In this document: positions 11,058 to 22,072 of the stretch, piece after piece
Layout: each line of letters starts with the position of its first letter
Numbering within the stretch: position 1 is the first letter of the stretch
DNA from: Rhizoctonia solani
Lineage: Eukaryota > Basidiomycota > Agaricomycetes > Cantharellales > Ceratobasidiaceae
Assembly: GCF_016906535.1 (NCBI RefSeq)
Contig: NC_057370.1
Location: forward strand, 1,550,001 to 1,614,000
Direction of reading: 5' to 3'
Length of the DNA stretch: 64,000 nucleotides
Translations under genes and position numbers: made by a program
Notes under the pieces: generated by a model
Database searches by the model: none
Told to the model about the DNA's origin: nothing
The model's input: the letters and a program-made list of their open reading frames with translations, nothing else

Positions 11058-12654
11058 TTATTGTGCTTGCGTCTCTCTTGACAGAACAGTGGGGACGGAT
11101 GACACCGGGATGAGTCCAACTTCGGTCACAACAGCGGTAATATAGGCAGGTGGGGTCAGGTCATATAGGGGGTTTAGGAGTTGAAGATTGAACTCGTCTC
11201 GTGGAGTCCTTGTATTCGTGTTTGCGTTTGCGTATACTGCGGGTGTTTGGACGTCATTTCGGCCGACGAAACTCGTTTTGGTTAGTACTAGAACTTTGCT
11301 ATATAAAGACCAACGTACCAAGCTCGTTCTTGGTAAGCTATCCAAGTTAACGCTATCGGAAATTTGTACGTTTCACAACAAGCAAGTACTGGGACATTGT
11401 GTTGTTTTGCCATCATTGCGACAAGTGCAGTCCCAGCACGAGAGTATAGCGCTCCGTTTGAATGCAGCGCATGGGTGCCAAGAACACTATATGCGTCCTT
11501 CATGACTGTCCCAAGGGCAGACAATGCAGTATGTGCATGGGATTCCAGAGGCTGCCAAGGTTCGCAAATTTCTCCCTGCGTCACTCAGCGTATGAAACGC
11601 ATAGAAACCACTACAGCTTCATACCTTCTAACATGGGCCGTGAATCCACTACGATTACTTCAAATCGTTTCCCCGCGCGATGAGCAGATATGCTTCTCTA
11701 CAACTGAAGACCTGAACTAGTGTGAGTAAATGCATGAGTTTCTATTTACCCAGCCAACCTTGCGTAGGTCAGGACTACGTCCCCATGGATTTTGGCCAAG
11801 CCAAACGTTGAGATTGCGACGTCGGCTGCCAGAATCCGTTCTTGCATATATTGATCAATACGCGAGTATAATTCAGACTTGGCCTGTAGTTACAGTTTAG
11901 TAAACATGTACGCAGAAATTAGGTCAAAGCTTACAGCATGTCAGGCAAGTCAATATCAATTTGGCCAATCTGCAACTTCAACCACCGAATTGCATTCCCA
12001 AGGCTCACGGACATGGGTCTTGCAGAAGTAAGGTATGATATTTGTGGCGATAGTAGGTCATGATGTGACGAGAAAGTGAATTGTTGGTAGGGGTCACATA
12101 GTCTGCAATGACCTAGGTATTGAAGATTTACCGACCTTTAACACACTAGATGAGTATTACCTACTGATTTAAATGCGGTCAAAGCCGAGATGCACCTTGC
12201 ATTGGCGCCAGTAATCTTGTATTCTGCGAACAGCAAACCCAATCGCACAATTGAAGGATTATTTCGCCCTTGATTTTGTGGCCAAGCTGCCCACGAGCGC
12301 CAAAGGGGAGAAAATTCTTAGATCTCGAATCTTATTCTCGACATCGGCAGTGATCGAAGGTGGTGGCTCGGTGGTGGGTGCCTGAGACGGCGCACCTCTT
12401 CGTGCACCTGAGTCATCTGGTCGCTGTGAAACCGATTGCTTCTGTTTTAGTTTCGTATCCGCATTTTCTTACTGGACTCGGCACCACCGCCCCACGTTTT
12501 TATTGGTTGCTGCAGCTGCCTTGGCGGCCCTCTTTCTCCTGGCGCTCTCTGTTCTCTGCTCGGATCTGTGATTTCGTTTTACCCTCTTTGCTCCCTGCCT
12601 CTCCGGGGAGGTCTTTCTTCCCGGCAGGATTTGGCGAGTTATTTGGGAAGTCAT
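11058..12654 (-). CDS. GCD2: Translation initiation factor eIF2B subunit delta
   Basis: Regulatory subunit of eIF2B, the guanine nucleotide exchange factor for eIF2 in the cytosol. The N-terminus from the ATG at 12654 is Lys/Arg/Ala-rich ([23 protein letters not shown]), as usual for delta. Family blocks follow: [19 protein letters not shown] near 12190-12250, [20 protein letters not shown] near 12050-12110, [20 protein letters not shown] and [13 protein letters not shown] near 11370-11470, and the C-terminal [20 protein letters not shown] with SSVP near 11090-11170. The C-terminal block distinguishes delta from alpha and beta. At least two frame breaks lie in the first 200 bp of coding sequence, at an A run near 12630 and around 12540. 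Intron borders in the middle were not all resolved. Confidence 0.85.
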
Positions 12655-12851
12655 AGTGGTAGGTGATAGACCAATAGGAGTTTACAAACGAGTAGGAGTC
12701 AAACCGAAAGTATTCATGACTCCGCCAGTCCTAATTTGGTGATCATCGACATCACGTGCCTCGGCGCTTGTGATTGAGTTGCTTACGGTTCGCCTCGTTC
12801 TGTTCAACCATCATATGCTTCCTTGCTCCACTGTATCTTGTAAATCTACAT
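12655..12851. promoter_or_regulatory. Shared divergent promoter region, GCD2 / RAT1
   Basis: About 200 bp separate the two start codons, which point away from each other. Regulatory sites must be shared or overlapping. I see no clear TATA box. Confidence 0.4.
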
Positions 12852-15800
12852 ATGGTAGGCCATTTACACACGAATTGTCTGCATTACTAACTATAAACAG
12901 GGTGTTCCCGCTCTTTTCAGATGGCTCAGCAAGAAATACCCGAAAATCGGTATGTGGTGGATACTTGCATGTCATACCAGGCTGACTTTGGCTTCAGTTT
13001 CTCAGGTAGTTGAAGAAGAACCCACACGAGTTCCAGATGCAGACGGAAATCTTGTTGAACTGCCTATGGATACATCCACTCCCAATCCTAATGGATTTGA
13101 GTTGGATTGCTTGTACCTGGATATGAATGGCATTGTGCCACATTTCGTCCTTCTTCTTGTTTTCTTTGCTTTTGTGCCCCAGGTCCACCCTGTACACACC
13201 CCGAAGGAAAAGTAAGTCATTTGAAAGGCACACAACCTGGGCATTCAATTTGCGAATACCAACTCATTTCGACATGTAGGATGCTGATCTTATCATGTTG
13301 GCACTCGCCACTCACGAGCCACATTTCCGTGTTCTTCGCGAAGATGTTTTTGCGGATTCCAACAAAAACAGCTGCAGAATATGCGGCCAGGAGGGACATT
13401 TTGCCGCACAATGTACAGGGAAACCTAAGGAGAAAGACACATCAAAACCCCCAGAGAAGAAACCGTTTATTTTCCTTGACGTAGCGGTGCTGCGTGAGTA
13501 CCTAGCAATCGAGCTAAACGTACCGAATCCCTTTCGCATTTGACCTGGAGCGTGCTATTGATGACTGGGTATTCCTGATATTCTTTGTCGGTAATGACTT
13601 CCTACCCCACCTGCCATCGCTTGAGATTCGTGAGGGTGCAATTGATACACTCTTAAAGATCTGGAAAGACGAACTCCCGCGCATGGGTGGCTATTTGGCT
13701 GAGCATGGGCAGGCAAACAAAGCGAATGTGCAGATTATGCTCGAGGGACTGGCTAAACGAGAGGATGAGATTTTCAGGAAAAGACGTGAAGGTCCGCATA
13801 AAACTATTTACATATACCCTGTGCAGGGTGAACTAAATATCAACTATGATGTAGCCGAAGAGCGTCAGGAGCAGAACGCCAAACGACGCAAAGTGGAGCA
13901 ACAACGTGCTAAGGAGCGGGAGCAAGATGCTCAATTAGTCGAGGTTACTCAATCGTCATCCGCCCCTAGTGGGCCACACGGACTCCCGTCGCGCCCTACT
14001 TTTGACGTCTTCACAGGTTCCTCATTACCCAATAACCCAACTTTTGGCGGGTCTAACAGCGAAGTCGTAGCCAATCGTGCTGCACTACGGCTTGCTAATC
14101 TCAGTGCAGCCGATGCTATGCGCGCTGAGCTGGCAGGAGCCACCCCTCTCAAACCCTCTAGTCGTGCCACTCCAGTCAGTAAGCTGACCATCTCCGCTCC
14201 TGTGGAGCAAGTCCCTACGCCTGAGCAAGCAGCCGACTCCAAACCTGAGCCTGAGGCTCCAGTGGCAGCATCGGAGGGTCCTGAAGAGACCGGTGAGCCT
14301 GATGAATCGGTTAACCCTCAACCGATGGACACGGATATAGTTGATGGCGCTGTGGAAGCCCTCATCACAAGTGCTGTTGACCGTGCTGTTGAACCTGAGG
14401 GACCGCGAGGTATCAAGCGCTCAGTGGAAGAGATAGAAAAGGATGAAACCGATACCCCCGCCGAGGACGAAGAGCCAACTGTCAAGAAGGCCCTTAAGGT
14501 GAACCCAGACGGTACTGTCGAGCAGGAAGATACTATTAAGTAAGTCACGGGCTGTTCCAGTTTGCTAGTTTGGTTTGAATGTGCGGATTGACACGGCATT
14601 TAGACTTTGGGAACCAGGTTACAAAGAGAGGTATTATCGGTCTAAGTTTGGGGCCGAGCTCAACGACACCGAGCTGCGGAAACAGTGAGTATTGAAGCAT
14701 TGGGCCATTGGTGTTTACTTAATACACGCACAGAATCACTACCTCATACATGGAAGGGCTTTGCTGGGTGCTGCAATATTACTACCAAGGAGTAAGTTTA
14801 TCCCTCACAAAGTACCTCATAGTCTAACTTCCCTGGCTTTCCATAGGCACCGTCCTGGACTTGGTTCTATCCCTACCATTTTGCGCCATTCGCCGCCGAC
14901 TTCGAGGATGTAGAACATATGGACATAAAGTTCAACCTTGGTCAACCGTTTAAGCCCTACGAGCAACTCATGGCGTCTTCCCCGCAGCCAGTCGTGTCCA
15001 TATCCCTACACCATTCCAATCACTCATGACGGACGAGGACTCGCCCATTATTGACTTTTATCCCACGGAATTCGAGATTGACATGAACGGGAAGAAGATG
15101 TCGTGGCAAGGAGTTGCGCTGCTCCCCTTTATCGACGAGAAGAGACTCCTTGGTGCAATGGCTGAAAGGTACCCCGAGCTCAGCGATGACGAAGTTCGTA
15201 GAAACAAGTGGGGGTCCAACCATATATACGTTTCCGATGGGAACGACCTATACGATTTCTTCTGTGGACTCTATACCAAACGGGGGGTGAAAAGGTGGGC
15301 ATTTTTTTCGATTTATTGGGACAAACATTAAATTACATATCCTTCGCAGCCCATTCCACTAGACACTCGTCTCAGTCGCGGCATATCCGGCACAGTCTTA
15401 CACGATCCCGCATGCGTACCCGACTCATCATATCCATCCCCTCTTACCCGAGTTGGCCTGCCAGACATAGTTGCCAATCGCACTTTGTCGGCTCAATTCT
15501 ACTACCCCCGGCAAATCACCCCGCACCGCTCTATACTTCTTCCCGGAGCACGATTGGCCCCCAAAGTCCTCGGACAAGCAGACGCCGAACACGTTATGCG
15601 TGGGGGAGAATCGCGACGCGGAGGCAGAGGTAGAGGAGGCGGCCGAGGTGGAACTCCACGAGACGCCGGATTTGTCAGCTCCACAGGAGGATACAGTGAT
15701 AGGCCTGGTGCTTACGAGCGCAATGGTTCTAGATTCTCTCAGTACGATAGTTATAACGGTGGATACGGGAGCGGATACTCTGGGAACGGTGGTCCTGGAG

Positions 15801-16067
15801 GTTATGCAGGCTACGGTGGAAACGGAGGAGGTGGAGGCTATGGTGGCTATGGTGGAGGAAACGGAGGTGACGGAGGGCATCGAGGAGGCAATGACGGCTA
15901 TAGGGGTGGAGGTGGCGGAGGAGAGGGGGTATAATGGATACGATCGCGGGTCGGCTCAGCGAGGTGCAAGAGGTGGTCTGCCAAGGGGTGGTGGCCGTGG
16001 AGGTTACAATGCCTCTGGTGGGTATGGTGGAGGAGGATATGGCGGGTATGGTGGGCGCGGCCGATAG
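12852..16067 (+). CDS. RAT1: 5'-3' exoribonuclease 2, with internal deletion in the nuclease domain
   Basis: Nuclear exonuclease (XRN2/Rat1) that degrades 5'-monophosphate RNA and helps terminate RNA polymerase II. The initiator ATG (12852) stands alone in exon 1 and is followed at once by an intron. Exon 2 gives [16 protein letters not shown]. Then come [31 protein letters not shown], a CCHC zinc knuckle ([14 protein letters not shown]) near 13375-13420, [19 protein letters not shown] near 13585, the [12 protein letters not shown] and WVLQYYYQG blocks, and an RGG/GYGG-rich tail ending at 16067. Between the HPEGK exon (ending about 13210) and DADLIML (about 13278) only a 66-bp intron remains, whereas the family has about 200 residues there including catalytic acidic residues. 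One-base frame breaks occur at 13188-13190, 14972 and about 15925. It could be an assembly collapse, a paralogue or a pseudogene. Confidence 0.85.
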
Positions 16068-16222
16068 ATATTGAGATGTTAAACACAAAACATTTGTATT
16101 CTTTGGCGTTTCTAGTTTGCTCAACCCTCAGATCCAGAGGTTACGAACGTTGTCTACCTTCTTATTCCCAGATTTTAAATACGACAGTGTAATTTACGGC
16201 CTCTATTCAACACATAGCACAT

Positions 16223-17271
16223 TTAGAGTTCCTTATTTGCCTTGCGTTCATTCTCCTTGATCATTTGTTCCCGAACCCAATCGAAAATACGCTCAGTCGC
16301 GTGCTCGACCGGATGATCATACATATACGGGAGAAAGGCTAAGTGATTTATTTAGTGTTCATTTTCCCTTGCAGCTACTAACTTGGCACTTACGAACAAT
16401 AGCCAACCCTGTGAAAGTTGGTCCCCATGCTAGTTTGAGCAACTGTGGTCAGAAATCTTTATGGAGAAATTTGCTAAGAATCAACTACCTTTCACTCTGA
16501 CATTCTTGACATTAACGAATGCTTTGGTTGCCTGTCTGTGCAATGTGTGTCAGTATTGTAGCCCTATGCCCCAAAATGGGTCACGAACTTGACTACGGTA
16601 TGAATAGTGATCGCCGGCAATCCCCTGTAAATGAAACCCCTCCACGTTATTATAATGGCTGCTACGTATACTCAAGTATTCATATATAAACTAATGTGCT
16701 TACATGGACGCAACAGACTGGAAAACAGCTCGCTGGGTCGCAAGAATCGACAACCGAGTTGGTTCAGAAAAATTGGCGGCCTCGACAGCACTTGGCCCTT
16801 GCCTCTTAGCCTTGTACGTCTCGTATCCGACATCGCCCTAGAGTGCAAAGGTAATACAGCAAATGTGATTGAAACTGGGAGAGGTTGACCCACAGCTAAA
16901 TATGCCCAGCTGACTCCATACGCGGCGGTGACTACAGCAGGAGGTACAACACTACAGTCATTCAATACATGCGATCCGGATGTCGTACGTTTAAGGAGCT
17001 CCCACTTACGGTCGAAATGCTTCTCCAATATCTGATGTCTATTGGCCCGGTTCACGAGTTTGTTAGCGCGTTATAATGAGCTATCCACGAGGTCAGCGTG
17101 AATATGACATACATATGCGATATATCTGGTGGATGCCCTAAGTGCTGTCCTGAGTCGTGCACCATATGCAAAGTAACGTGCATTGGTGTCGACCGTGTCT
17201 ACATCCTGGTCTGCAAGTTGGTTAACCTCTTGAGCGGCCTCTTTTGTTACGGTCTCGACAGTCGCTGACAT
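16223..17271 (-). CDS. MTFP1: Mitochondrial fission process protein 1 (MTP18 family)
   Basis: Inner-membrane protein of the MTP18/MTFP1 family, linked in animals to mitochondrial fission. From the ATG at 17271: a short acidic N-terminus, then RASTRYIAY, then VVPPAVVTAAYGVSWAYLAG near 16895-16945 (first membrane segment, matching the family's VP..VV..YG block), a GDVGYETYKAKRQGP-type loop read near 16800-16830, and the C-terminal YDHPVEHATERIFDWVREQM, finishing KANKEL at 16223. Several introns split it and their borders are only partly fixed. The C-terminal YDHPVEHATE block is typical of fungal members. It converges on RAT1, with 155 bp between stop codons. Confidence 0.8.
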
Positions 17272-17550
17272 GTTAATTGTGATGTTGTGGAACGATAAGA
17301 GTCTCTACAAGTTGGTCATTATGAATTTACAATTAAGTTATCGTGCATGATGTCACGAAGGCAATATTGATAGTTCATCAATTGACACTTCTTCGTGCCA
17401 GTTTTTATCAAGCAGAATGTATTGAGAATATGCAGTGCATATATGGTTATAGGTAATGTATGTACTGGAATGTAAGTTTTAGATGCAAATGAAGATAGTC
17501 CGAAATCAGGAAAGCATTCAAGAAGTGCCCATTAACAGTAAAATAGTAAA

Positions 17551-19920
17551 TTATGCGGATCCTTTGGCATTATTCTGGTTTAATTCTATCACTCTATCTA
17601 ACTCTTGCACTATAAGTCTATTGACTGCCGAGACGTTGTCCATATAAACTATAGCACTATTAGTGATTTGGAATACTACCAAGACACACTGGAACTTACC
17701 ATGATGTCCTGAATCAGGGACCATGAACATCTTGCTGATACCATTGCCTGCCGCCTTAAGCCTTTCAATGCTGGCCTTTCCCCCCGCAGGGTCCATCCAA
17801 TCACGGTCTCCATCTGCACCAAACTATTAAAATGAGTCTCCTACATCAGTCAAGTAAGACTTACAAGCGAAAGTGATAGGCATTCGGAGAGCATTGATTC
17901 GATCAACAAGTGGCATTCGAGCATGAGCACCAGGGGCAAGAAGGTGACCTGTTAAACAAGAATCAGTGGCCGAGCACCAGTAACACACCCATGACCTACC
18001 AATACAATATTCTCCTGAACCTCTGGCACGAGTGATATGCCAAATATAATCGTGCACGTCACGCTTCTCCTCTTCAGTCAGGTCAAATCGTCGGTTGGAA
18101 TACTAGCAAATGCAAAGCATAGTCAGAACATGCAATAGAACAAGTACACGATATACTAACTTTGCCCACAAGCCAGGGTCCATAGAAGGCAGCTGATCGA
18201 ACAACCTGGAAAGGACTCCATCCCTCTTCCCACAGATAAGAAAAGACCTAGATAACATACAGTAAGGTAAGGGCGCTGATTGATGTGTATATGTAATCAA
18301 CGGACCTTCCAGCCCGTGCTAGCCTCACGTTGGGCCCGTCGCTGTTCTGCCCTGACCTCCTTGACACGATCTTCGGTAGCCGGAACGGCGCCACCGCTAG
18401 CAGCCCGTTGTTACCAGGAGTTAAATCAATTTCACCAGCAGGCTGTTCCGTAGTATTCGGATCACGGGGAACGCCAGCAGGAGAAAGAAGTATCAGTTGG
18501 TTCACGCGCTCTGGGTGCTTGAGTGCGTATGCCGTCGAAAGATAAGCTCCAAGGCTGTGTCCGACGAGCGCTATGGTGGATTAAGTGCTATGATGATTTG
18601 GAAGTGAAATAGCTATACTTACACATTTTCTCAATCCCCATTTTGACACGCCATTCCTCCAGGGCATCCAAGAAGAAAGATTCGGCCTCTTCAACTCGCG
18701 CCTTAGTGTCTTCGCGCTTGGCATTAATCTTAAAAGGAACACGGGCCGAGCGACCCATTCCGAGCCAATCGAGCGCATAGACGTCGGTCTTGCGTTTTGC
18801 GGCCCATTGACCCTGGCTTCGAAGTTCCTGTAGAAGAAGCCAATACCTATCGAAGACTTCTCCTCTTCAGTCAGGTCAAATCGTCGGTTGGAATACTAGC
18901 AAATGCAAAGCTCCATCCCTCTTCCCACAGATAAGAAAAGACCTAGATAACATACAGTAAGGTAAGGGCGCTGATTGATGTGTATATGTAATCAACGGAC
19001 CTTCCAGCCCGTGCTAGCCTCACGTTGGGCCCGTCGCTGTTCTGCCTGACCTCCTTGACACGATCTTCGGTAGCCGGAACGGCGCCACCGCTAGCAGCCC
19101 GTTGTTACCAGGAGTTAAATCAATTTCACCAGCAGGCTGTTCCGTAGTATTCGGATCACGGGGAACGCCAGCAGGAGAAAGAAGTATCAGTTGGTTCACG
19201 CGCTCTGGGTGCTTGAGTGCGTATGCCGTCGAAAGATAAGCTCCAAGGCTGTGTCCGACGAGCGCTATGGTGGATTAAGTGCTATGATGATTTGGGAGTG
19301 AAATAGCTATACTTACACATTTTCTCAATCCCCATTTTGACACGCCATTCCTCCAGGGCATCCAAGAAGAAAGATTCGGCCTCTTCAACTCGCGCCTTAG
19401 TGTCTTCGCGCTTGGCATTAATCTTAAAAGGAACACGGGCCGAGCGACCCATTCCGAGCCAATCGAGCGCATAGACGTCGGTCTTGCGTTTTGCGGCCCA
19501 TTGACCCATGGCTTCGAAGTTCCTGTAGAAGAAGCCAATACCTATCGAAGACTCAGCTGGGGAGTGCAGACCGAAATCAGGCTACTCACCAGCCCCATAA
19601 CCTGGCAAAAACACAACCGGGGGAACATTCGAGAACTGCGTGATCTCTTTTGAATCTGAATCTACTGGACTGATGGTGAGCATGTTGAGATATCGACCCT
19701 TGCCACTGAGGTCGAGAGTTCTGAGCCTGGCGATAACTCCACCAGTCACAGGGGTAGTATCCCCGCTGGAACGGAAAAAGGGAAGCCGACGGAACAAGCG
19801 CTCTTCGGCCATTCGACTCTGGTCTGCATTAGAGCACCACCATTGTGCGAAAGAGGTGGCGAAAGTTGTTGGGATATCGCGGGCTACCGGTAGGTTGGCA
19901 GAAGTGGCAACAGAGGCCAT
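17551..19920 (-). CDS. Alpha/beta hydrolase, CLD1/ABHD4-5 type, with duplicated exons
   Basis: Member of the family that includes yeast cardiolipin deacylase Cld1 and animal ABHD4/5. The start is taken at the ATG at 19920 ([11 protein letters not shown]). The N-terminal exon ends in [10 protein letters not shown], the HG-type oxyanion region. Then come [20 protein letters not shown] and [11 protein letters not shown], the nucleophile elbow [36 protein letters not shown] near 17800 (acid residue), and SGHH near 17720 (catalytic His), ending NAKGSA at 17551. The middle exons occur twice (see repeats), so the elbow appears at 18548-18562 and again at 19242-19256. A mature protein with both copies would be abnormal. 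Mitochondrial cardiolipin remodelling is the likely role by family only. Confidence 0.75.
18064..18858. repeat. Direct duplication, copy 1 (complete, 795 bp)
   Basis: This segment of the hydrolase gene is repeated head-to-tail immediately to the right. Positions 18216-18858 match 18911-19553 almost base for base, and 18064-18117 match 18857-18910. In this copy a base is missing at about 18812 (CCCTGG, against CCCATGG in copy 2), which breaks the EAMGQWAA reading. The stretch at 18352, CCC, is intact here. Confidence 0.9.
18857..19553. repeat. Direct duplication, copy 2 (lacks 98 internal bp)
   Basis: Near-identical to copy 1 but missing the equivalent of 18118-18215, which covers intron and exon sequence. 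It has CC where copy 1 has CCC (near 19050), which shifts the reading frame. Only a handful of differences occur over about 640 bp, so the event is very recent or is two alleles joined in assembly. Confidence 0.9.
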
Positions 19921-20290
19921 TGTGGAACGAGCTAGTGTGCGGAGGGAAGTCGTGAGGGGCAAGAAATTAGTATGAGAATGATTAACAAAACACCAGTCGA
20001 GTAAATATATATATCAGTCAGTTGATACGCAAACACAGAGAGTTGGTGTGGAGGGAGTGCGTCACAATCGGCAGGCCTGACAAATTCAACCCGCGAAATC
20101 GCCCCAGTACACGTGACATTAGCGCCAATACTTACCAAAAATAGGTATATCACGTGACCCTTCGGTCTCGGGCTTACTGACCCCGCATCAGCCGGTCTTC
20201 CTTCACCTTCCCTCTCCAGGATATAACATCTCCACATCTCACACGGCTACGTGCATACGTATCCCTCCGGCTAGTACACAGCTAACCATT
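19921..20290. promoter_or_regulatory. Divergent promoter region, hydrolase / MPO1-like gene
   Basis: 370 bp between opposing start codons. It contains an AT-rich stretch near 19985-20015 and two CACGTGA motifs near 20110 and 20152 (a bHLH-type E-box core). Function of the motifs is inference. Confidence 0.4.
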
Positions 20291-21047
20291 ATGCCATCCA
20301 AACTTTTTGACGTTGATCATCAAGTAAGGTGATCTGCAACGACGGCTATGCTATAATCTAACCACCTTTCCAGCTGGCATTCTATGGAGCGTATCATTCT
20401 AATAAGATTAATATTGCGATCCACATCGTATGCGTCCCCATTATCATGTGGTAAGTCTAAAAATTTCATACTGTACCTTAGACACTCACTGTTATTTAGG
20501 ACCTTCCAAGTCTTTCTGGCGCAACAATCTTTACCATCGTTCGTCCCGTCGTTCTCTTACCGGATCAACGACTATCTTTCACTTGAATCAAACTGGACTG
20601 TTCCGCTTACGGTAACATACCTTGCGTATTACTATGCTCTAGAGCCCGTCGGTGCGGTATGTCACTCGCCTGCTACTAGGGCTCTGATCACTAACCTTTT
20701 GGTCATTTCAGCTATTGTACACGCCCCAATTCGTGCTTTCGTGCCTCTCAGCAACCGCCTATTCTCATCGAGCAGCACTTAAAGTTGCGGGATCACTGCA
20801 TGCGTTTAGCTGGATCATGCAATTCATTGGACACGGCGCAGCCGAAGGCCGTGCACCTGCTCTGCTCGATAACCTCCTTGGAGCAGTGGTCCTCGCTCCC
20901 TTCTTCGTCCATCTCGAGATGCTCTTTGCCATCGGCTACAACCCGGGCCTGCACAAGCGGGTCCAGAACGGCGCGGGCAAAGCGATTGCTCAATTCCGTA
21001 GGGAGGAGGCCGAGAAGAAACGGGCTGCTGGGAAGAAAGATCTTTGA
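20291..21047 (+). CDS. MPO1: MPO1-like protein (DUF962, 2-hydroxy fatty acid dioxygenase family)
   Basis: ER membrane protein of the YGL010W/Mpo1 family, an Fe(II)-dependent dioxygenase that alpha-oxidises 2-hydroxy fatty acids in phytosphingosine breakdown. Four exons fit well: 20291-20323, 20374-20450, 20500-20656 and 20712-21047. The protein opens MPSKLFDVDHQLAFYGAYHS, then NKINIAIHIVCVP (His of the family motif), hydrophobic segments, FSWIMQFIGHGAAEGRAPAL (second His motif) and DNLLGAVVLAPFFVHLEML, and ends in a Lys/Arg/Glu-rich tail (EEAEKKRAAGKKDL). Length near 205 residues is normal. No frame breaks were needed. Confidence 0.9.
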
Positions 21048-21146
21048 ATATCCACGTTGTCTGATTCATACGGGAGTAAGCAGCTTGAGTAAAATCGTGA
21101 AAGAATGTATTATATGTAAAGTATACAATGAAACGAGAAATAAGTT

Positions 21147-21909
21147 TCAGCCCATTTGCTTTGGAACGCTGAGTCCAGCTCCAGATAGTTTGGGAGCCAA
21201 TGCATCTACCTCTTTCTGTTGTCGCCGCCGCCGATGCTCTGTTAGTCGCATCGTGTAAAATCTGGTTTATCTATGGAATCGTGCGCCATTGACTTTTAGG
21301 AAGATACTCACTGCCTGTGTAGTACATATTTGTCGTGCTTGGGAGTTGTGGAGCCGCCAGCTACAGGGGCAGGAGAACTCGGCTTGGGTGATGATACAGC
21401 CTTTTCTTTCTCTTCATCTTTCTTCTCATCCTTCTTATCCCCTTCATCTTTTTTCTCCTTTTCAGCTTGCTCTTGCTTTTTCCTGACATTGCCTAAAATC
21501 AATTCCGAGTATCATAAATCAACCGTCACCAGACTCACTTTTGCTTTGCCTCCCACTCTGCTTTGATTTTTGCTATCTCTTCCGTACTTGCGCTTGGCGT
21601 GGGCGAAACAGCCGGAGCTTGCAGGGTGGCAAATCCGGGATCTGATAGATGAGTGTCGCAGGTGTATATAAAATCAAGGACGGGTTGTGTAGATAAAACG
21701 ATGGTAGTGGGCTTGTTGCATATGTAGCTATCATGACATCAGAGTTCCAGGTTTAAGGCAACTCATTCCGTTTGAGATGACGAGGCGCACCATGCCCTTG
21801 GAGTCGCTACTGCCTAGATACCAGAATAAATATCCTTAGGCAAGTGTATTGCATCTGGAGATTATCTACGAACCCGCTTGTAGTATACATTAAGAAACGG
21901 TGCCGACAT
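21147..21909 (-). CDS. VFA1: VPS4-associated protein 1 (DUF1742)
   Basis: Endosomal factor that binds the AAA ATPase Vps4 and stimulates it during ESCRT-III disassembly. From the ATG at 21909: MSAPFLNVYYKR, intron, AVATPRACYICNKPTTIVL (zinc-ribbon-like first Cys pair), intron, DFIYTCDTHLSDPGFATLQ (second Cys and His), STEEIAKIKAEWEAKQK, a long Lys/Glu-rich coiled stretch, KHDKYVLHRQ, and after a GTGAGT...CCAG intron a last exon FYTMRLTEHRRRRQQKEVDA ending VPKQMG at 21147. An in-frame TGA at 21308 is inside this last intron, not the true end. The order and Cys positions match the family. Confidence 0.85.
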
Positions 21910-22072
21910 ATGGTGGTTCGAGGTTCCGAGGTCAAGGTGGTTGTGCAATCAAGTGATCGACTTGCTCGATTGGCCACCCCATCACGTGTCTTGAGATATT
22001 TCCTTCATCCCGATTCTACCACTCTCCCTGCTATTAAATTGGTGTTCAAAGTCGTCTCTGAATTGACCTCAA
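21910..22072. promoter_or_regulatory. Compact divergent promoter, VFA1 / mS34
   Basis: Only 163 bp separate the opposing start codons, so transcription signals of the two genes must overlap. A CACGTG sits near 21983. Confidence 0.45.

Noticed and set aside
13375..13420. CCHC zinc knuckle in RAT1 as a possible retroelement trace
   Set aside because: A zinc knuckle at this place is normal for XRN2/Rat1 of fungi and animals.
21308..21310. Stop codon at the apparent end of VFA1
   Set aside because: It lies just inside a GTGAGT...CCAG intron. Splicing continues into an exon that matches the VFA1 C-terminus, so the gene ends at 21147.
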